Shown: in pieces, positions 50,109-58,511 of the stretch | Layout: every line of letters begins with the position of its first letter | Position numbering within the stretch: the first letter of the stretch is position 1 | Source: Flavonifractor sp. An306 | Lineage (GTDB): Bacteria > Bacillota > Clostridia > Oscillospirales > Oscillospiraceae | Assembly: GCF_002159455.1 (NCBI RefSeq) | Contig: NZ_NFIQ01000019.1 | Location: 1-58,511, forward strand | Reading direction: 5' to 3' | Length of the DNA: 58,511 bases | Made by a program: the position numbers and the translations under genes | Notes under the pieces: model-generated | What the model was told of the DNA's origin: nothing | The model's database searches: none | The model's input: the letters and a program-made list of their open reading frames with translations, nothing else

Positions 50109-53100
50109 TTACGGTGTCGAGGTCTGCTGCACAAAGCCGATACCATTCGGGATGTGCCCCGAGGGGACACCCTCCTGGAGGGTAAAGGTCAGCAGCTCCC
50201 GGGTACTGTTGCTGTTGGCGTCGCAGATATAGCTGGTATCAAACAGCACAATGGTGGTCCCCAGCGGAATTTCCTTAAACTCCAATGTCAGGGTACTGGC
50301 GGGGGCCTTGATGTCGTTGGGATAAGAGAATTTACTCTTGCTCTGGCTGGTACCCATGATATCCTTCAGCCGAACCGCATCATCGGTAGTGGTATACTGG
50401 GTCTGCCAGACCTCCTTGGGCTTCTGGTCCACACCGCCTTCGGTGACCAGCTGATAAACGGGCTCACTGAACACAAAGGTCACCGTGCCACTGTACGTAT
50501 TCCCGCCGGGGTCCAACGTGGCGGAAGTGTTCACCTGGTTCAGCTCCGGCGGCGTACGGTCAGGGATATACACGCCGGGGACGCCGGCAAAGGACATCTC
50601 CGAGCCCAGAGGGCTGACGGCGGTGGCCAGACAGTAGTACAGGGTGTCGCCGGTCATTTTGTCAGTAAAGTCCTTGGACTGGAAATAGTCGTTGGCCTGT
50701 TCCAGGGTCATCTTGCCCTGGTCGGCAATAGTGGCGCCCATCCGGTTGGTGCCGTCCACCAGCTCGGATACGGTCTTGCGAATGGATGTGTTTGCAAATT
50801 CATCAAAGACGGAATAGCCATCCGTTCCGTAGGGGGTACACAGCGCCCAGAGCACCGAACGCTCCGCATCCTTATATTCGCCATCTGTCGGATCGGTCAG
50901 TTCGTTCCATGTTTCCAGCTTGCTCTGGTCCACAAGGGTGGCATCAAACCCGCCAGCCTTCCGCAGGCTCTCCGGAACCTCGTTGTTGGCGATCAGGGCA
51001 TAGTTCAGCTCTGCGGAAGAATCGGTCTCAAAGTTGACCGACGGGCTGTTCTGGGTCAGGGTGATCGCTGGCTTGGATACATCTGTAGTGGTAAACCGGT
51101 AGACAAGCACTCTGGAGTAGGTCTGGGAAGTACCCTGCAGGACAAAATAAACCGTGTATTGGGTCAGTTTATCCAGCCCCTCCACCAACACCGGCTCCAC
51201 GCTGGCGCCGCAGACCGCCGAGCCGTATTTGATCTTTTCGTTCCGGTATACGGTGCTGGCGTTCACAATATTCAGGTAATCAGGGGTTGCCACATCAGGC
51301 GGCTCATTCTCGTCCTCAGCACCGCTCTCAGGCAGAGTCTGCCAGTTTGCCTCCACACCGTAGTTCGTGGTACCGTCTGTACCCACAGTGGAAACCGTGT
51401 TGATCGGCGCCACCACATAGTATACGGTACCCGGACGGTCCAGCATCAGGGACATCTCCACCGCCGAGTCCCCCGCCTCAAATTTCGGATACTCCCCAAT
51501 AAACTCAGGGGCCTGCTGGTCGGTAAACTGCTTGCGCAGGGAGAAGTCGGCAGGCAGGCCAATGTTGGTCACGCCCTGGGTCAGGGACTCCTCCCAGTTC
51601 TCCTCTGTCAGGTCGGCGGACAGGAAGCCCAGATCGTTGTTGCTGCCCGCTATCACGTGGACCTTCAGATTGACCCGCTGGCTCCAGGTATCCCGGTCGG
51701 GCAGGCCCGCCACCTTGGTAAAGGAGATGGCGTACTCATACACGGCATCGTCCTGCAGGGTGTTCAGCATGTCAAAATCCGGGTTGTTGCTGCCGCTTTC
51801 CAGGAAATTCCGGGTCAGACTGACGCCCCGGTAGCCGGTCACGTTGTCAGGCACCGTAATGGACGCGCTGCCCAGCTTGTGCCATTCGTTCTGGGACTCC
51901 GGCTCTCCGGCGGGCACCGTATTGCGGTAGTAGAGTTCAAACTCCACGCTGGTGTCCGACCAGATGAGCATATCCCAGTCAATGGAATCGTCCACCTTCT
52001 GGGTGGAGACGGGGGTCAGCCGCCAGCTCACGTCCACGGGTACGTCTTTCTGAACAGGGGTCTCCTCCACGCCAGGGGTCGGAGGTTCAAAGGTGGTGAT
52101 GGTATTCTCATTCAGCGCGGACAGGTTCACCTGGGCGAACACTGTGGTAAACCGGTCCAGCTGCTGACGGCCCATCACGTTGAAGGCGCTGGAGGTGTCG
52201 GCGATGGTATCGGCCTGGATCTCAAAGTAATAGGTTGCGCCGCTCTTGAAATTGATGCCGGTGCCGTTGGGGAAGGTGACCACCGTTTTTCCCTCCTCCA
52301 GGGTCACCGTAGCATAGCGGTAATCGATGGTCCAGTTATCGCCGGTCTTGTCGGCGTCGGTGGCCCCCTCAATCTTCACCGGCTGGGTGTTGGCGGGCAC
52401 CTGGTAGAGGTAAATGGCCTTGCTCAGGGCCAGCCCCATGTCGTTGCGGGCGTCGGTCTCCCCCGCGGTGCCCAGGTTGGCGGTCACGTTCTGATAGAGG
52501 CTCACCAGCGTCTCATGGCTGTCGGCGGTCTGCACCGCCTCGCTGAACACCAGACGCACATCGCTCTCCGGCAGGGGCACGTTGACGTCGGTGCCGTTAT
52601 ACTTGGTAAACTCCTGGGTAACGGTGGGCGCGGTGTTGTCCAGGGTGTGGATGGTGATCTTGCCCACGGAGGCCGAGAAGTTGCCCGCCTTGTCCTTGGC
52701 CACATAGTACAGGTCGTAGGCCTTTTCCTCCTCCAGCCCGCTGACGGTGAAAGTCACATCCTTGTCCTTGGTCATGGTCACCGTGCCGCTCTTGAGGGCG
52801 TTCATGCCCGCCGACACCTGGAGCTTGGCCTCGTCGCTGGTCAGGTCCACCGCTCCGCTCTGGCCGGCCAGGGGCTTGGGATAGGTTACACCCTCCTCCA
52901 CGATGACCCAGTACAGGGTGCCGTCCTCATTCAGGTTGGCGTACAGGCCCACGGAGGTCTTATCCACCTTGTTGATGGTGGGCTCGGTGTTGAACACCGG
53001 CGGGGTACCGTCCACCGTGGTAAAGGACAGCTTCTTCACCGCCGAGCTCTGGCCGCCGTCCACATCGGTGAGCCACAGGTATAGGTCGTAGCTCTCCAGC

Positions 53101-55019
53101 TCCTCCAGAGGCACGGAGTTGACATCAAAGGTGTTGGACACGTTCTTGGTCACGTCCAGCACGCCGAAGCCCAGGTTGCCGCTGACAGCGTTGGCCTTGA
53201 AGTCGCTCTCGGTGGGGGCTGTGGCTCCCTTGGGCAGCACCGCCCAGTACATCCGGCAGGTCTTAGTAGCCATGGTGGTCACCTGGCCGGAGATGTTGGT
53301 GATCTTGGACATGTAGGGATAGCCCGTGGCGAAATCAGGCTTGGTGTTGTCCGGCGTGGTGAAGGAGATCACCTTCAGGGGGCTGCGCTGCTCCCGGCCG
53401 TCCACAAACACCGCGGACAGGTAGTAGGAGCCGTTAGTGGTCAGGCCGGTGATGTTGGCCGCGTTCACCTGGCCGGCGCCGTCCAGGGACAGGCTGCCGC
53501 TCTTGACAATCTTGGGGCTGTAGGAGGAGGGGTTGATCAGATCCTCCGCGGCCACAGAGCCGTCGGTAATGGCGGTGATGGCCCAGTAGACGATGCCTTT
53601 CTTATTGGCAGAGAACTGGGCGGTGACGCTGGTGGGGGCCAGGTCGGAGATCCGGGGATAGCCGGCGCTCTGCCGGGGATCGGCGGAGGACTCCGCCGCC
53701 GCGTTGCTGTCCATCAGCTCCCCGCCGATGTTGGCGGTCTCGCCGGGCCGGATCACGATCTGGTCGGGCAGCATGGACACGGTGCTCCCCGAGCTGTTCA
53801 CCACCAGATTGCTGATGTCGCCGTTGCCGGTGACAGTGGTGGCGGTGTCCAGGTTGACCTCATGGGCCAGAGCACCGGTCTCAATGCGCAGGACAGAATC
53901 CGTGGCCTTCTCGTCCACGTTGATCACCGCCGCCTGGCCGCTGGCCAGACTGACGGTGGAGCCGGGCGTCACGTTGGTCACTTCCTTGATATTGCCCGCC
54001 AGGGTCAGGCTCAGCCCGTCCTCTCCGTCCAGCCGGACCTGGGACACGCCGTAGCCGTCCTTGGCGTTGTCCGCCAAAAAGGCGTTAGTGCGCACATCGG
54101 CCTGCTGGATCAGGCCGTCGCCTTCCACCCGCACCGACACCGTCTGCCCGGTGAAGTTATCCAGAATCAGCTTGGGAGCCGTCACATTGCGCAGGATAAC
54201 ACTGTCGTCGCCGTCCTCACTGACGCCGCCGCCGCTGACAATAATCTCTCCCAGAACCTTTACATTCTCCAGCACCACGTCGCCCAGGTCCACACCGGCG
54301 GAAACATACAGGTTACCGCCGATCACCGTGTCCCGCAGCGTCACGCCGGAGGAAGAGATGGTCACATTTCCCCAGGTATTGCCGATGCGGTACTCGCCCG
54401 GCTCCAAAATGGGGGTGCCCACAGCCCGGACCAGCAGAATAGAGGCCTCCCCCCGGGTAATGGGGTTCTGAGGCCGGAAGCTGCCGTCGGAATAGCCGTC
54501 AATCAGGCCGTAGTCCGCCGCCGTGGCGATCAGGCCCCGGCTCCAGTCGTTCATGTCCCGGCTGTCGTTAAAGTCCACATTCTCGCCTACCTGCGCCTGC
54601 ATCATCAGGATGCGGGCCAGAATCACCGTGGCCTGTTCCCGGGTAATACTGTCGCTGGGAGAAAACGTGGTAGACGACGTACCCTGTATGTAGCCGGTAT
54701 GATAGGCAATGTTTACGTCCTCGGCATACCATGCCTTCTCCGGCACATCCGTGAAGGGCATGGTTCCCATCTGGGTAAAGCCGTAGGCCCGGTTGATCAT
54801 GGTGACAAATTCCGCCCGGCTGATGGGGTTGTCCGGGTTCAGATTGCCGTCAATATCTCCCCGCATGACGCCCCACTCCACCACCTGATTCAGATAGGGC
54901 TCCACATACGAGGCCGCCGACACAATGGCCGACTGGGCCAGCGTCACCAGCATCACAACCGCCAGCAGCAGCGATACCGCCCGCCGCCGCAGGCCGCCGC
55001 GTTCCCTCCGTTGACTCAT
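50109..55019 (-). CDS. Giant SLH surface protein with multiple Ig/FN3-like domains
   Basis: 1636 residues from the ATG at 55019, which has AGGA ten bases upstream; an in-frame TTG at 55061 immediately after the PilZ stop has no site. A signal peptide (about 12-35) is followed by three N-terminal SLH repeats (about 37-215: NPDNPISRAEFVTMINRAYG and two more). A short beta-ladder region comes next (about 220-290, NVTISSSGVTLRDTVIGGNL). The rest is a chain of beta-sandwich modules with a shared pattern, ending each linker with FTTxDxTxP, plus domains describing VPANTQPVKIEG and LNQVNTSATLDP. SLH repeats are at the opposite end from its neighbour. No enzyme motif is visible; function is unknown. 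Confidence 0.87.
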   Translation of the reverse strand: MSQRRERGGLRRRAVSLLLAVVMLVTLAQSAIVSAASYVEPYLNQVVEWGVMRGDIDGNLNPDNPISRAEFVTMINRAYGFTQMGTMPFTDVPEKAWYAEDVNIAYHTGYIQGTSSTTFSPSDSITREQATVILARILMMQAQVGENVDFNDSRDMNDWSRGLIATAADYGLIDGYSDGSFRPQNPITRGEASILLVRAVGTPILEPGEYRIGNTWGNVTISSSGVTLRDTVIGGNLYVSAGVDLGDVVLENVKVLGEIIVSGGGVSEDGDDSVILRNVTAPKLILDNFTGQTVSVRVEGDGLIQQADVRTNAFLADNAKDGYGVSQVRLDGEDGLSLTLAGNIKEVTNVTPGSTVSLASGQAAVINVDEKATDSVLRIETGALAHEVNLDTATTVTGNGDISNLVVNSSGSTVSMLPDQIVIRPGETANIGGELMDSNAAAESSADPRQSAGYPRISDLAPTSVTAQFSANKKGIVYWAITAITDGSVAAEDLINPSSYSPKIVKSGSLSLDGAGQVNAANITGLTTNGSYYLSAVFVDGREQRSPLKVISFTTPDNTKPDFATGYPYMSKITNISGQVTTMATKTCRMYWAVLPKGATAPTESDFKANAVSGNLGFGVLDVTKNVSNTFDVNSVPLEELESYDLYLWLTDVDGGQSSAVKKLSFTTVDGTPPVFNTEPTINKVDKTSVGLYANLNEDGTLYWVIVEEGVTYPKPLAGQSGAVDLTSDEAKLQVSAGMNALKSGTVTMTKDKDVTFTVSGLEEEKAYDLYYVAKDKAGNFSASVGKITIHTLDNTAPTVTQEFTKYNGTDVNVPLPESDVRLVFSEAVQTADSHETLVSLYQNVTANLGTAGETDARNDMGLALSKAIYLYQVPANTQPVKIEGATDADKTGDNWTIDYRYATVTLEEGKTVVTFPNGTGINFKSGATYYFEIQADTIADTSSAFNVMGRQQLDRFTTVFAQVNLSALNENTITTFEPPTPGVEETPVQKDVPVDVSWRLTPVSTQKVDDSIDWDMLIWSDTSVEFELYYRNTVPAGEPESQNEWHKLGSASITVPDNVTGYRGVSLTRNFLESGSNNPDFDMLNTLQDDAVYEYAISFTKVAGLPDRDTWSQRVNLKVHVIAGSNNDLGFLSADLTEENWEESLTQGVTNIGLPADFSLRKQFTDQQAPEFIGEYPKFEAGDSAVEMSLMLDRPGTVYYVVAPINTVSTVGTDGTTNYGVEANWQTLPESGAEDENEPPDVATPDYLNIVNASTVYRNEKIKYGSAVCGASVEPVLVEGLDKLTQYTVYFVLQGTSQTYSRVLVYRFTTTDVSKPAITLTQNSPSVNFETDSSAELNYALIANNEVPESLRKAGGFDATLVDQSKLETWNELTDPTDGEYKDAERSVLWALCTPYGTDGYSVFDEFANTSIRKTVSELVDGTNRMGATIADQGKMTLEQANDYFQSKDFTDKMTGDTLYYCLATAVSPLGSEMSFAGVPGVYIPDRTPPELNQVNTSATLDPGGNTYSGTVTFVFSEPVYQLVTEGGVDQKPKEVWQTQYTTTDDAVRLKDIMGTSQSKSKFSYPNDIKAPASTLTLEFKEIPLGTTIVLFDTSYICDANSNSTRELLTFTLQEGVPSGHIPNGIGFVQQTSTP

Positions 55020-55061
55020 GGGTATTTCATCCTTTCTTGTCTCGCGCGCATTGTCTTCCAA

Positions 55062-55667
55062 TCAGTTTTTCTGCAGCTGGATGCTGAACACAGCCTCCCG
55101 CACCATGCTCTCCTCTTCCCGCACCAGGTCCACAAAGGCCCCGGCGTAGAAGTCGCCCTCGGTGTGGCCCGGCCGGGTGTGGAGGATCCGCATGGTGAGC
55201 ACCAGCGGCTGGCTGGTCACCGTAATCACCACCTCCACAATCTCCCCCACCTCCAGCTTCCTGGGGCAGAAAAAGGCCAGTCCGCCGCAGCTCAGGTCGT
55301 TGGTCACAATGGGCACCCGGCCCTTCCAGCTCCCCGACACCGCGTAAAGGTAGGTCACAAACCGCACCGGGATGCGCAGGTTCTGCCGCACAGATTCCTC
55401 CAGCTGGCGGACGGGCTCCACAAAGACCACGTCCCCCTCCCGCCGGACGATCCGCCCCTCCAGAGCGGGAGAATTTTCCGCGTCGCCCACCAGGCTGATG
55501 TTGTTGTGGCCCATTACCTCATCCGCGGTACCCTCGGTCACCCGCAGGCGCCACAGCTCCCCGTCGGTGACCCGCTCCAGAATACCCCGGGCAATGGCGT
55601 CACCCCGGCTGTCCAGCATCAGATATTTCCGGTTCTTGTTGTCTTTTTGGTCCTTATTGCTTGCCAT
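55062..55667 (-). CDS. PilZ-domain protein, YcgR-like cyclic-di-GMP receptor
   Basis: A 201-residue protein with a YcgR-type N-terminal domain (about 25-95) and a C-terminal PilZ domain (about 95-200). The cyclic-di-GMP binding residues are visible: RQNLR (RxxxR) near 94 and NDLSCGGLAFF near 122 (the D-x-S-x-x-G motif). In Bacillus the homologue YpfA and in E. coli YcgR brake the flagellar motor when cyclic-di-GMP is high. Its ATG overlaps the end of the FlhB-like gene by 14 bases, which supports a role in motility. Confidence 0.92.
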   Translation of the reverse strand: MASNKDQKDNKNRKYLMLDSRGDAIARGILERVTDGELWRLRVTEGTADEVMGHNNISLVGDAENSPALEGRIVRREGDVVFVEPVRQLEESVRQNLRIPVRFVTYLYAVSGSWKGRVPIVTNDLSCGGLAFFCPRKLEVGEIVEVVITVTSQPLVLTMRILHTRPGHTEGDFYAGAFVDLVREEESMVREAVFSIQLQKN

Positions 55668-56010
55668 GCTCCTCGCCTCCCTTTACCGCTCCCCCCAGTC
55701 TGGCCTGGCGGTTCCGGCGGGCCTTCTCCGGGTCATTGGGATCGAACTCCAAAAAATACAGATAAATTTCCACCACGGCCTGATAGAGCTCCTCCGGGAT
55801 CTCCCGGCCCAGTTCCATCTGGGAGAGCACTGTGGCCAGCGAATTGTCCTCATACACCGGCACGCCGTTGTCGGTGGCCACCTCCACAATTTTTTCCGCC
55901 AGATGGCCCATACCGGAGGCCACCACCACCGGCGCGCCGTTCCCCGCGCTGTACCGGAGGGCCGCGGCGCGCTGGGTGGGCGCTCCGCCGGTTTCCTTAG
56001 ATTTTGACAT
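55654..56010 (-). CDS. FlhB C-terminal-domain-like protein (YlqH/FhlX type)
   Basis: A 118-residue protein matching the second half of the FlhB cytoplasmic domain: AAALRYSAGNGAPVVVASG, then ENKV-like EDNSLATVLSQMELGREIPEELYQAV. It has no membrane helix and lacks the NPTH self-cleavage site, so it starts where cleaved FlhB-CC would. Such genes (ylqH in Bacillus) can partly replace the FlhB C-terminal fragment. It overlaps the FliK-like gene upstream and the PilZ gene downstream. It resembles the genuine FlhB end (VENVPLARALYATTEIGQEIPPELYNAV). Confidence 0.9.
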   Translation of the reverse strand: MSKSKETGGAPTQRAAALRYSAGNGAPVVVASGMGHLAEKIVEVATDNGVPVYEDNSLATVLSQMELGREIPEELYQAVVEIYLYFLEFDPNDPEKARRNRQARLGGAVKGGEEHGKQ

Positions 56011-57433
56011 TCACGCCCCGCTTCCCTTCAAACAGATTGGGAAAAACCTCCGTCAGCGTCAGAGGCCTCTCCAGTTTGGACACCCGCACATCCTTGCTGG
56101 CCAACCCGTGGCTGGTCAGGATGTCCCGCATATCCTCCGCGATCAGGCCGCTGTTGGCCTGCACCGTATCCGGTCCATAAATCTGCATCTCCACCTGGTC
56201 CTGACGGGAGGACAGCGCGATCTCCAGAAAGCCCAGAGACTCCAGGTCCAGCTTGAAGAGAAACTGCACCTTGTGGTCCTGCTCCTGTCCGGAGCCTCCC
56301 TGCTCCTCCGCGTCGGGGTCCACCCACATCTCGGAGTACATCATCTTTCCCTGCCACTCCACGGGGAACAGCATGTGGTTTAAGGGCATATAGACGCTCT
56401 CCTGTATCAGCAGGGCCCGGACCAGCTCCGCAAAGGACTCCTGGACCTCGTGGCCGTAAAGTCCCCGCAGCGCCTGAGAGGCGGCGTGGGCCAGCCCCTC
56501 GGCAAACCGGCTGCCAGCCGCCCGGGTAAAGTCGTTTTCCCGCAGCAGTTTCAAAATAGCATTGTCGTCCAGCTGGTTGAGGCCCTTGAGCAGTTCGCTG
56601 TACCCCTCCATCTGCCGGAAAGACTGGAGCAGCTGCCCCTCTGAGCCGTTCTCGTACCGGGCCACATCCAGCACCAGCCGGTTGAGCATCTCCCGCAAAG
56701 GTCCCATGTCGTGGGTCCGCTCCACGTAACTGCCCAGATAGGGGATGATCTCCCCCTGAAGCAGCTTCAGATTGTCCGCCCGGCTGCCGGAAGCCAGCCC
56801 GTTTTCCAGCTGGGCCAGCAGCTGGTTCATATTGTCCTGCCAGCTGCGGGGCAGCCGCTCGGTGATCTGCTGGAGCAGGCTGGTCATGTTCCGCCCGATA
56901 TGTGCCGTGGAGGAGAAGTCGCTGTACCGCTTGGCAAACTCCAGAATGGACTGGCGCACATGATCCCCGGACAGGGAGCCGTAGGTCTGCCGCAGCAGGG
57001 AGAACAGCGGCCCGGAAAAGCGGTTGCCCCCCTGGACCTGCTCCATGAACAGCTGCCGGAATCCCTCCGCGTCCACCTGCAGCATCTCCAGCAGCTGGGC
57101 CATCTCCTGGGCAATGCCCTGCTGCAGGCCGGGGGTGGAGATCACCCCCCGCATCAGCAGCATGGTTTTGCTCATCAGTTCAGGCAGCTCGGGCATCTCC
57201 CGCAGCCGCTGTAAAAAGGTCTGTAAATTGGAGTCGTAGCGCAGTACATCCGATTGCAGGGCGTCGTTGGCCCCCTGCTGGTCCGTCCTGGCGTCCGGCC
57301 GTCCCACCCGGGTGGGGTCGGGGACATTCTGGATCTGCGTCTGGCTGGGACGCATCTCCGTGGGCAGGGCCCGGTTGTTATTCGCACTGTCGTAGCCTGG
57401 GACGCGGTTGGCCGCGCCCAAAAGGTCCGCCAT
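55997..57433 (-). CDS. FliK-like protein (YlqG type)
   Basis: A 478-residue protein. The start at ATG 57433 has AGAGG seven bases upstream; a GTG at 57442 is the alternative. The N-terminal ~60 residues are polar and probably unfolded, the middle (about 75-340) is helical with few conserved motifs (MLLMRGVISTPGLQQGIAQEM), and the C-terminal ~120 residues resemble the FliK core: VQFLFKLDLESLGFLEIALS and QVEMQIYGPDTVQANSGLIAEDM. In Bacillus, ylqG (FliK-like) lies next to ylqH (FlhB-like), as here. Function not established; a role in export is inference. Confidence 0.78.
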   Translation of the reverse strand: MADLLGAANRVPGYDSANNNRALPTEMRPSQTQIQNVPDPTRVGRPDARTDQQGANDALQSDVLRYDSNLQTFLQRLREMPELPELMSKTMLLMRGVISTPGLQQGIAQEMAQLLEMLQVDAEGFRQLFMEQVQGGNRFSGPLFSLLRQTYGSLSGDHVRQSILEFAKRYSDFSSTAHIGRNMTSLLQQITERLPRSWQDNMNQLLAQLENGLASGSRADNLKLLQGEIIPYLGSYVERTHDMGPLREMLNRLVLDVARYENGSEGQLLQSFRQMEGYSELLKGLNQLDDNAILKLLRENDFTRAAGSRFAEGLAHAASQALRGLYGHEVQESFAELVRALLIQESVYMPLNHMLFPVEWQGKMMYSEMWVDPDAEEQGGSGQEQDHKVQFLFKLDLESLGFLEIALSSRQDQVEMQIYGPDTVQANSGLIAEDMRDILTSHGLASKDVRVSKLERPLTLTEVFPNLFEGKRGVNVKI

Positions 57434-57523
57434 ATGATCCACCTCTTGCAGCCCTGCGGACCAGCGGAATTTTCCAATTCCACCCTGATATTTTTGCAGA
57501 GCACTTATTTTCTCTGAAATTTG

Positions 57524-57531
57524 GTCGATAA
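57524..57531 (+). promoter_or_regulatory. Possible sigma-28 -10 element upstream of cheA
   Basis: GTCGATAA at 57524-57531 matches seven of eight bases of the flagellar sigma -10 consensus GCCGATAA. The expected -35 TAAA 15 bases upstream is TTAT, so the match is partial. It lies 40 bases before the cheA ATG. Confidence 0.3.
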
Positions 57532-57571
57532 AAAAATAAGAAGTCCAATGCGAGGAAAGGAGCCTATCGTT

Positions 57572-58511
57572 ATGAGTGCCGGTAGCGACAGCATTCTGGA
57601 TGCCTTTTTATATGAGACCAACACCCTCTTGGAGCAGTTAGACAGCATTGTTCTGGCTGCGGAGCAGCAGGACAGCTTCTCCCAAGAGGACATCAATACC
57701 ATCTTCCGCATCATGCACACCGTCAAGGGGTCCTCCGCCATGATGGAGTACAACTCCCTCATGACCATCGCCCACCGGGCGGAGGATCTGTTCGCCATTA
57801 TCCGGGACAAGACCATGGATGTGGTCCCCGAGTCCCTGCGTCCGGAGCTGTTCGACCTGTTGTTCCAGACCATCGACTTTTTCCGCGGGGAGCTGGAGCA
57901 CATTGAAAACGAACAGCCCCTTACTGAAAATATCGACACCCTGCTGCAAAAAGTTAATAGACTGATCGAGCAAATTAACTCCGGCGGCCAGGCCCCGGAG
58001 GCGTCCCAGCAGTCCGCCACGGAGGCCGCCGGGGGCGCCGCCCCGGCAGCGCCCGGATTCCCCTACGGCCTTCAGGTGTTCTTTGACGAGGGCTGCGGTA
58101 TGGAAAACCTGCGGGCGTATATGCTGGTCAATTCCATCAAGGAGCTGTGCGGCGAATCGGATTTCACCTACGAGCCCCAGGGCGTGGATTCCGACCCCGC
58201 CACCGCCGACCAGATTGTGGAGTCCGGCTTTATGCTCTATTTCCGCACTCGGGCTGACCGTGAGAGCGCCGTCCACGCCGTTACCAGCGCCGGAGCGGTG
58301 CGCGCCTATCAGTCCATCGACCAGGCCGCTCCCCCCGTTGAGCCGGCCCAGCCGGCCGCCGAACCGGCCCCCGCGCCTCAGGCCGCCGCGGCTGCGCCCG
58401 CGCCGGCGGCCAGGCCCCGGAGGCGTCCCAGCAGTCCGCCACGGAGGCCGCCGGGGGCGCCGCCCCGGCAGCGCCCGGATTCCCCTACGGCCTTCAGGTG
58501 TTCTTTGACGA
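57572..58511 (+). CDS. cheA: Chemotaxis histidine kinase CheA, 5' part
   Basis: The gene starts at ATG 57572 after AGGAAAGGAG and runs off the right edge. Residues 1-125 form the P1 phosphotransfer domain, with the phosphorylated His49 in IMHTVKGSSAMM. A short linker (QAPEASQQSATEAAGG) is followed by a P2-like domain (about 150-245, FPYGLQVFFDEGCGMENL). An Ala/Pro-rich linker comes next. From 58403 the sequence repeats 57981-58089 exactly but in another frame, so the reading turns to RPRRRPSSPPRRPPG, unlike CheA; see findings. Divergent from the FliK-like gene. The kinase core is outside the window. Confidence 0.9.
   Translation, partial: MSAGSDSILDAFLYETNTLLEQLDSIVLAAEQQDSFSQEDINTIFRIMHTVKGSSAMMEYNSLMTIAHRAEDLFAIIRDKTMDVVPESLRPELFDLLFQTIDFFRGELEHIENEQPLTENIDTLLQKVNRLIEQINSGGQAPEASQQSATEAAGGAAPAAPGFPYGLQVFFDEGCGMENLRAYMLVNSIKELCGESDFTYEPQGVDSDPATADQIVESGFMLYFRTRADRESAVHAVTSAGAVRAYQSIDQAAPPVEPAQPAAEPAPAPQAAAAAPAPAARPRRRPSSPPRRPPGAPPRQRPDSPTAFRCSLT
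57981..58089. repeat. 109-bp direct repeat, first copy
   Basis: Exact copy of 58403-58511, at a distance of 422 bases, which is not a multiple of three. This copy is read in frame as the P1-P2 linker and the start of P2 in CheA. Confidence 0.95.
58403..58511. repeat. 109-bp direct repeat, second copy at window edge
   Basis: Identical over all 109 bases to 57981-58089 and ending exactly at the last base of the window. It puts cheA out of frame relative to the first copy. Most likely an assembly artefact at a contig end. Confidence 0.95.

Noticed and set aside
50106-53084. A 992-codon plus-strand open frame opposite the other SLH gene
   Set aside because: Same reason: the real gene on the minus strand has a signal peptide and SLH repeats, and the opposite frame has none.
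55020-55061. A longer start (TTG at 55061) for the giant SLH protein
   Set aside because: There is no ribosome site and the extra residues precede an ordinary signal peptide; the ATG at 55019 is better.

Overview
The window reads as a chromosomal segment of a motile, GC-rich, Gram-positive-type anaerobe, most likely a clostridial Oscillospirales relative (Intestinimonas, Flavonifractor or Oscillibacter-like; this placement is inference). The evidence is a Bacillus/Clostridium-style fla/che operon (FliY, FlbD, CheC, CheD, CheV), the MEP isoprenoid pathway beside PolC, and large proteins with S-layer homology (SLH) domains. No rRNA, tRNA, CRISPR array, IS element or prophage was seen.

Layout. 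(1) 1-6528, minus strand: a housekeeping operon pyrH-frr-uppS-cdsA-dxr-rseP-ispG-polC (UMP kinase, ribosome recycling, undecaprenyl-PP and CDP-diacylglycerol synthesis, MEP pathway steps, site-2 protease, DNA polymerase III start). (2) 6642-15116: an accessory island. An SLH protein and two tandem XRE-like regulators lie on the minus strand. Divergent from them is a small atypical Ser/Thr protein kinase, followed by four tandem membrane proteins built as zinc ribbon, one membrane helix and an outside domain, three of them with beta-helix-like ectodomains. This is the best candidate for an undescribed system. (3) 15114-19391, minus: a 1425-residue PAS/GGDEF/EAL/GAF/GGDEF protein for cyclic-di-GMP turnover, convergent with the kinase operon over a shared terminator. 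(4) 19446-45340, minus: one very long flagellar/chemotaxis operon, flgB-flgC-fliE-fliF-fliG-fliH-fliI-fliJ-fliK-flgD-(TIGR02530-like)-flgE-flbD-motA-motB-fliM-fliY-cheY-fliO-fliP-fliQ-fliR-flhB-flhA-fliA-flgF/G-flgG-cheC-cheD-cheV-EAL/HDOD, ending in a strong terminator. fliL, flhF and flhG are absent from their usual places. (5) 45341-45785: a 445-bp AT-rich intergenic region with the operon promoter and the terminator of the neighbouring SLH gene. (6) 45786-57433, minus: a FliK-like protein, an FlhB C-domain-like protein, a PilZ (YcgR-like) protein and two giant SLH surface proteins. (7) 57572-58511, plus: the 5' part of cheA, ending in an exact 109-bp repeat of its own upstream sequence in a shifted frame, which looks like an assembly artefact.

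How the parts connect. Region 4 builds the basal body, export gate, motor, switch and hook, and much of the CheY-P control circuit (CheC, CheD, CheV, FliY). CheA is divergent at the right edge. Cyclic-di-GMP made or broken down by the 1425-residue enzyme could be read by the PilZ protein, which sits between flagellar-type genes and S-layer genes. The kinase island may link a cytosolic kinase to zinc-ribbon tails of surface-exposed proteins; that link is inference from gene order.
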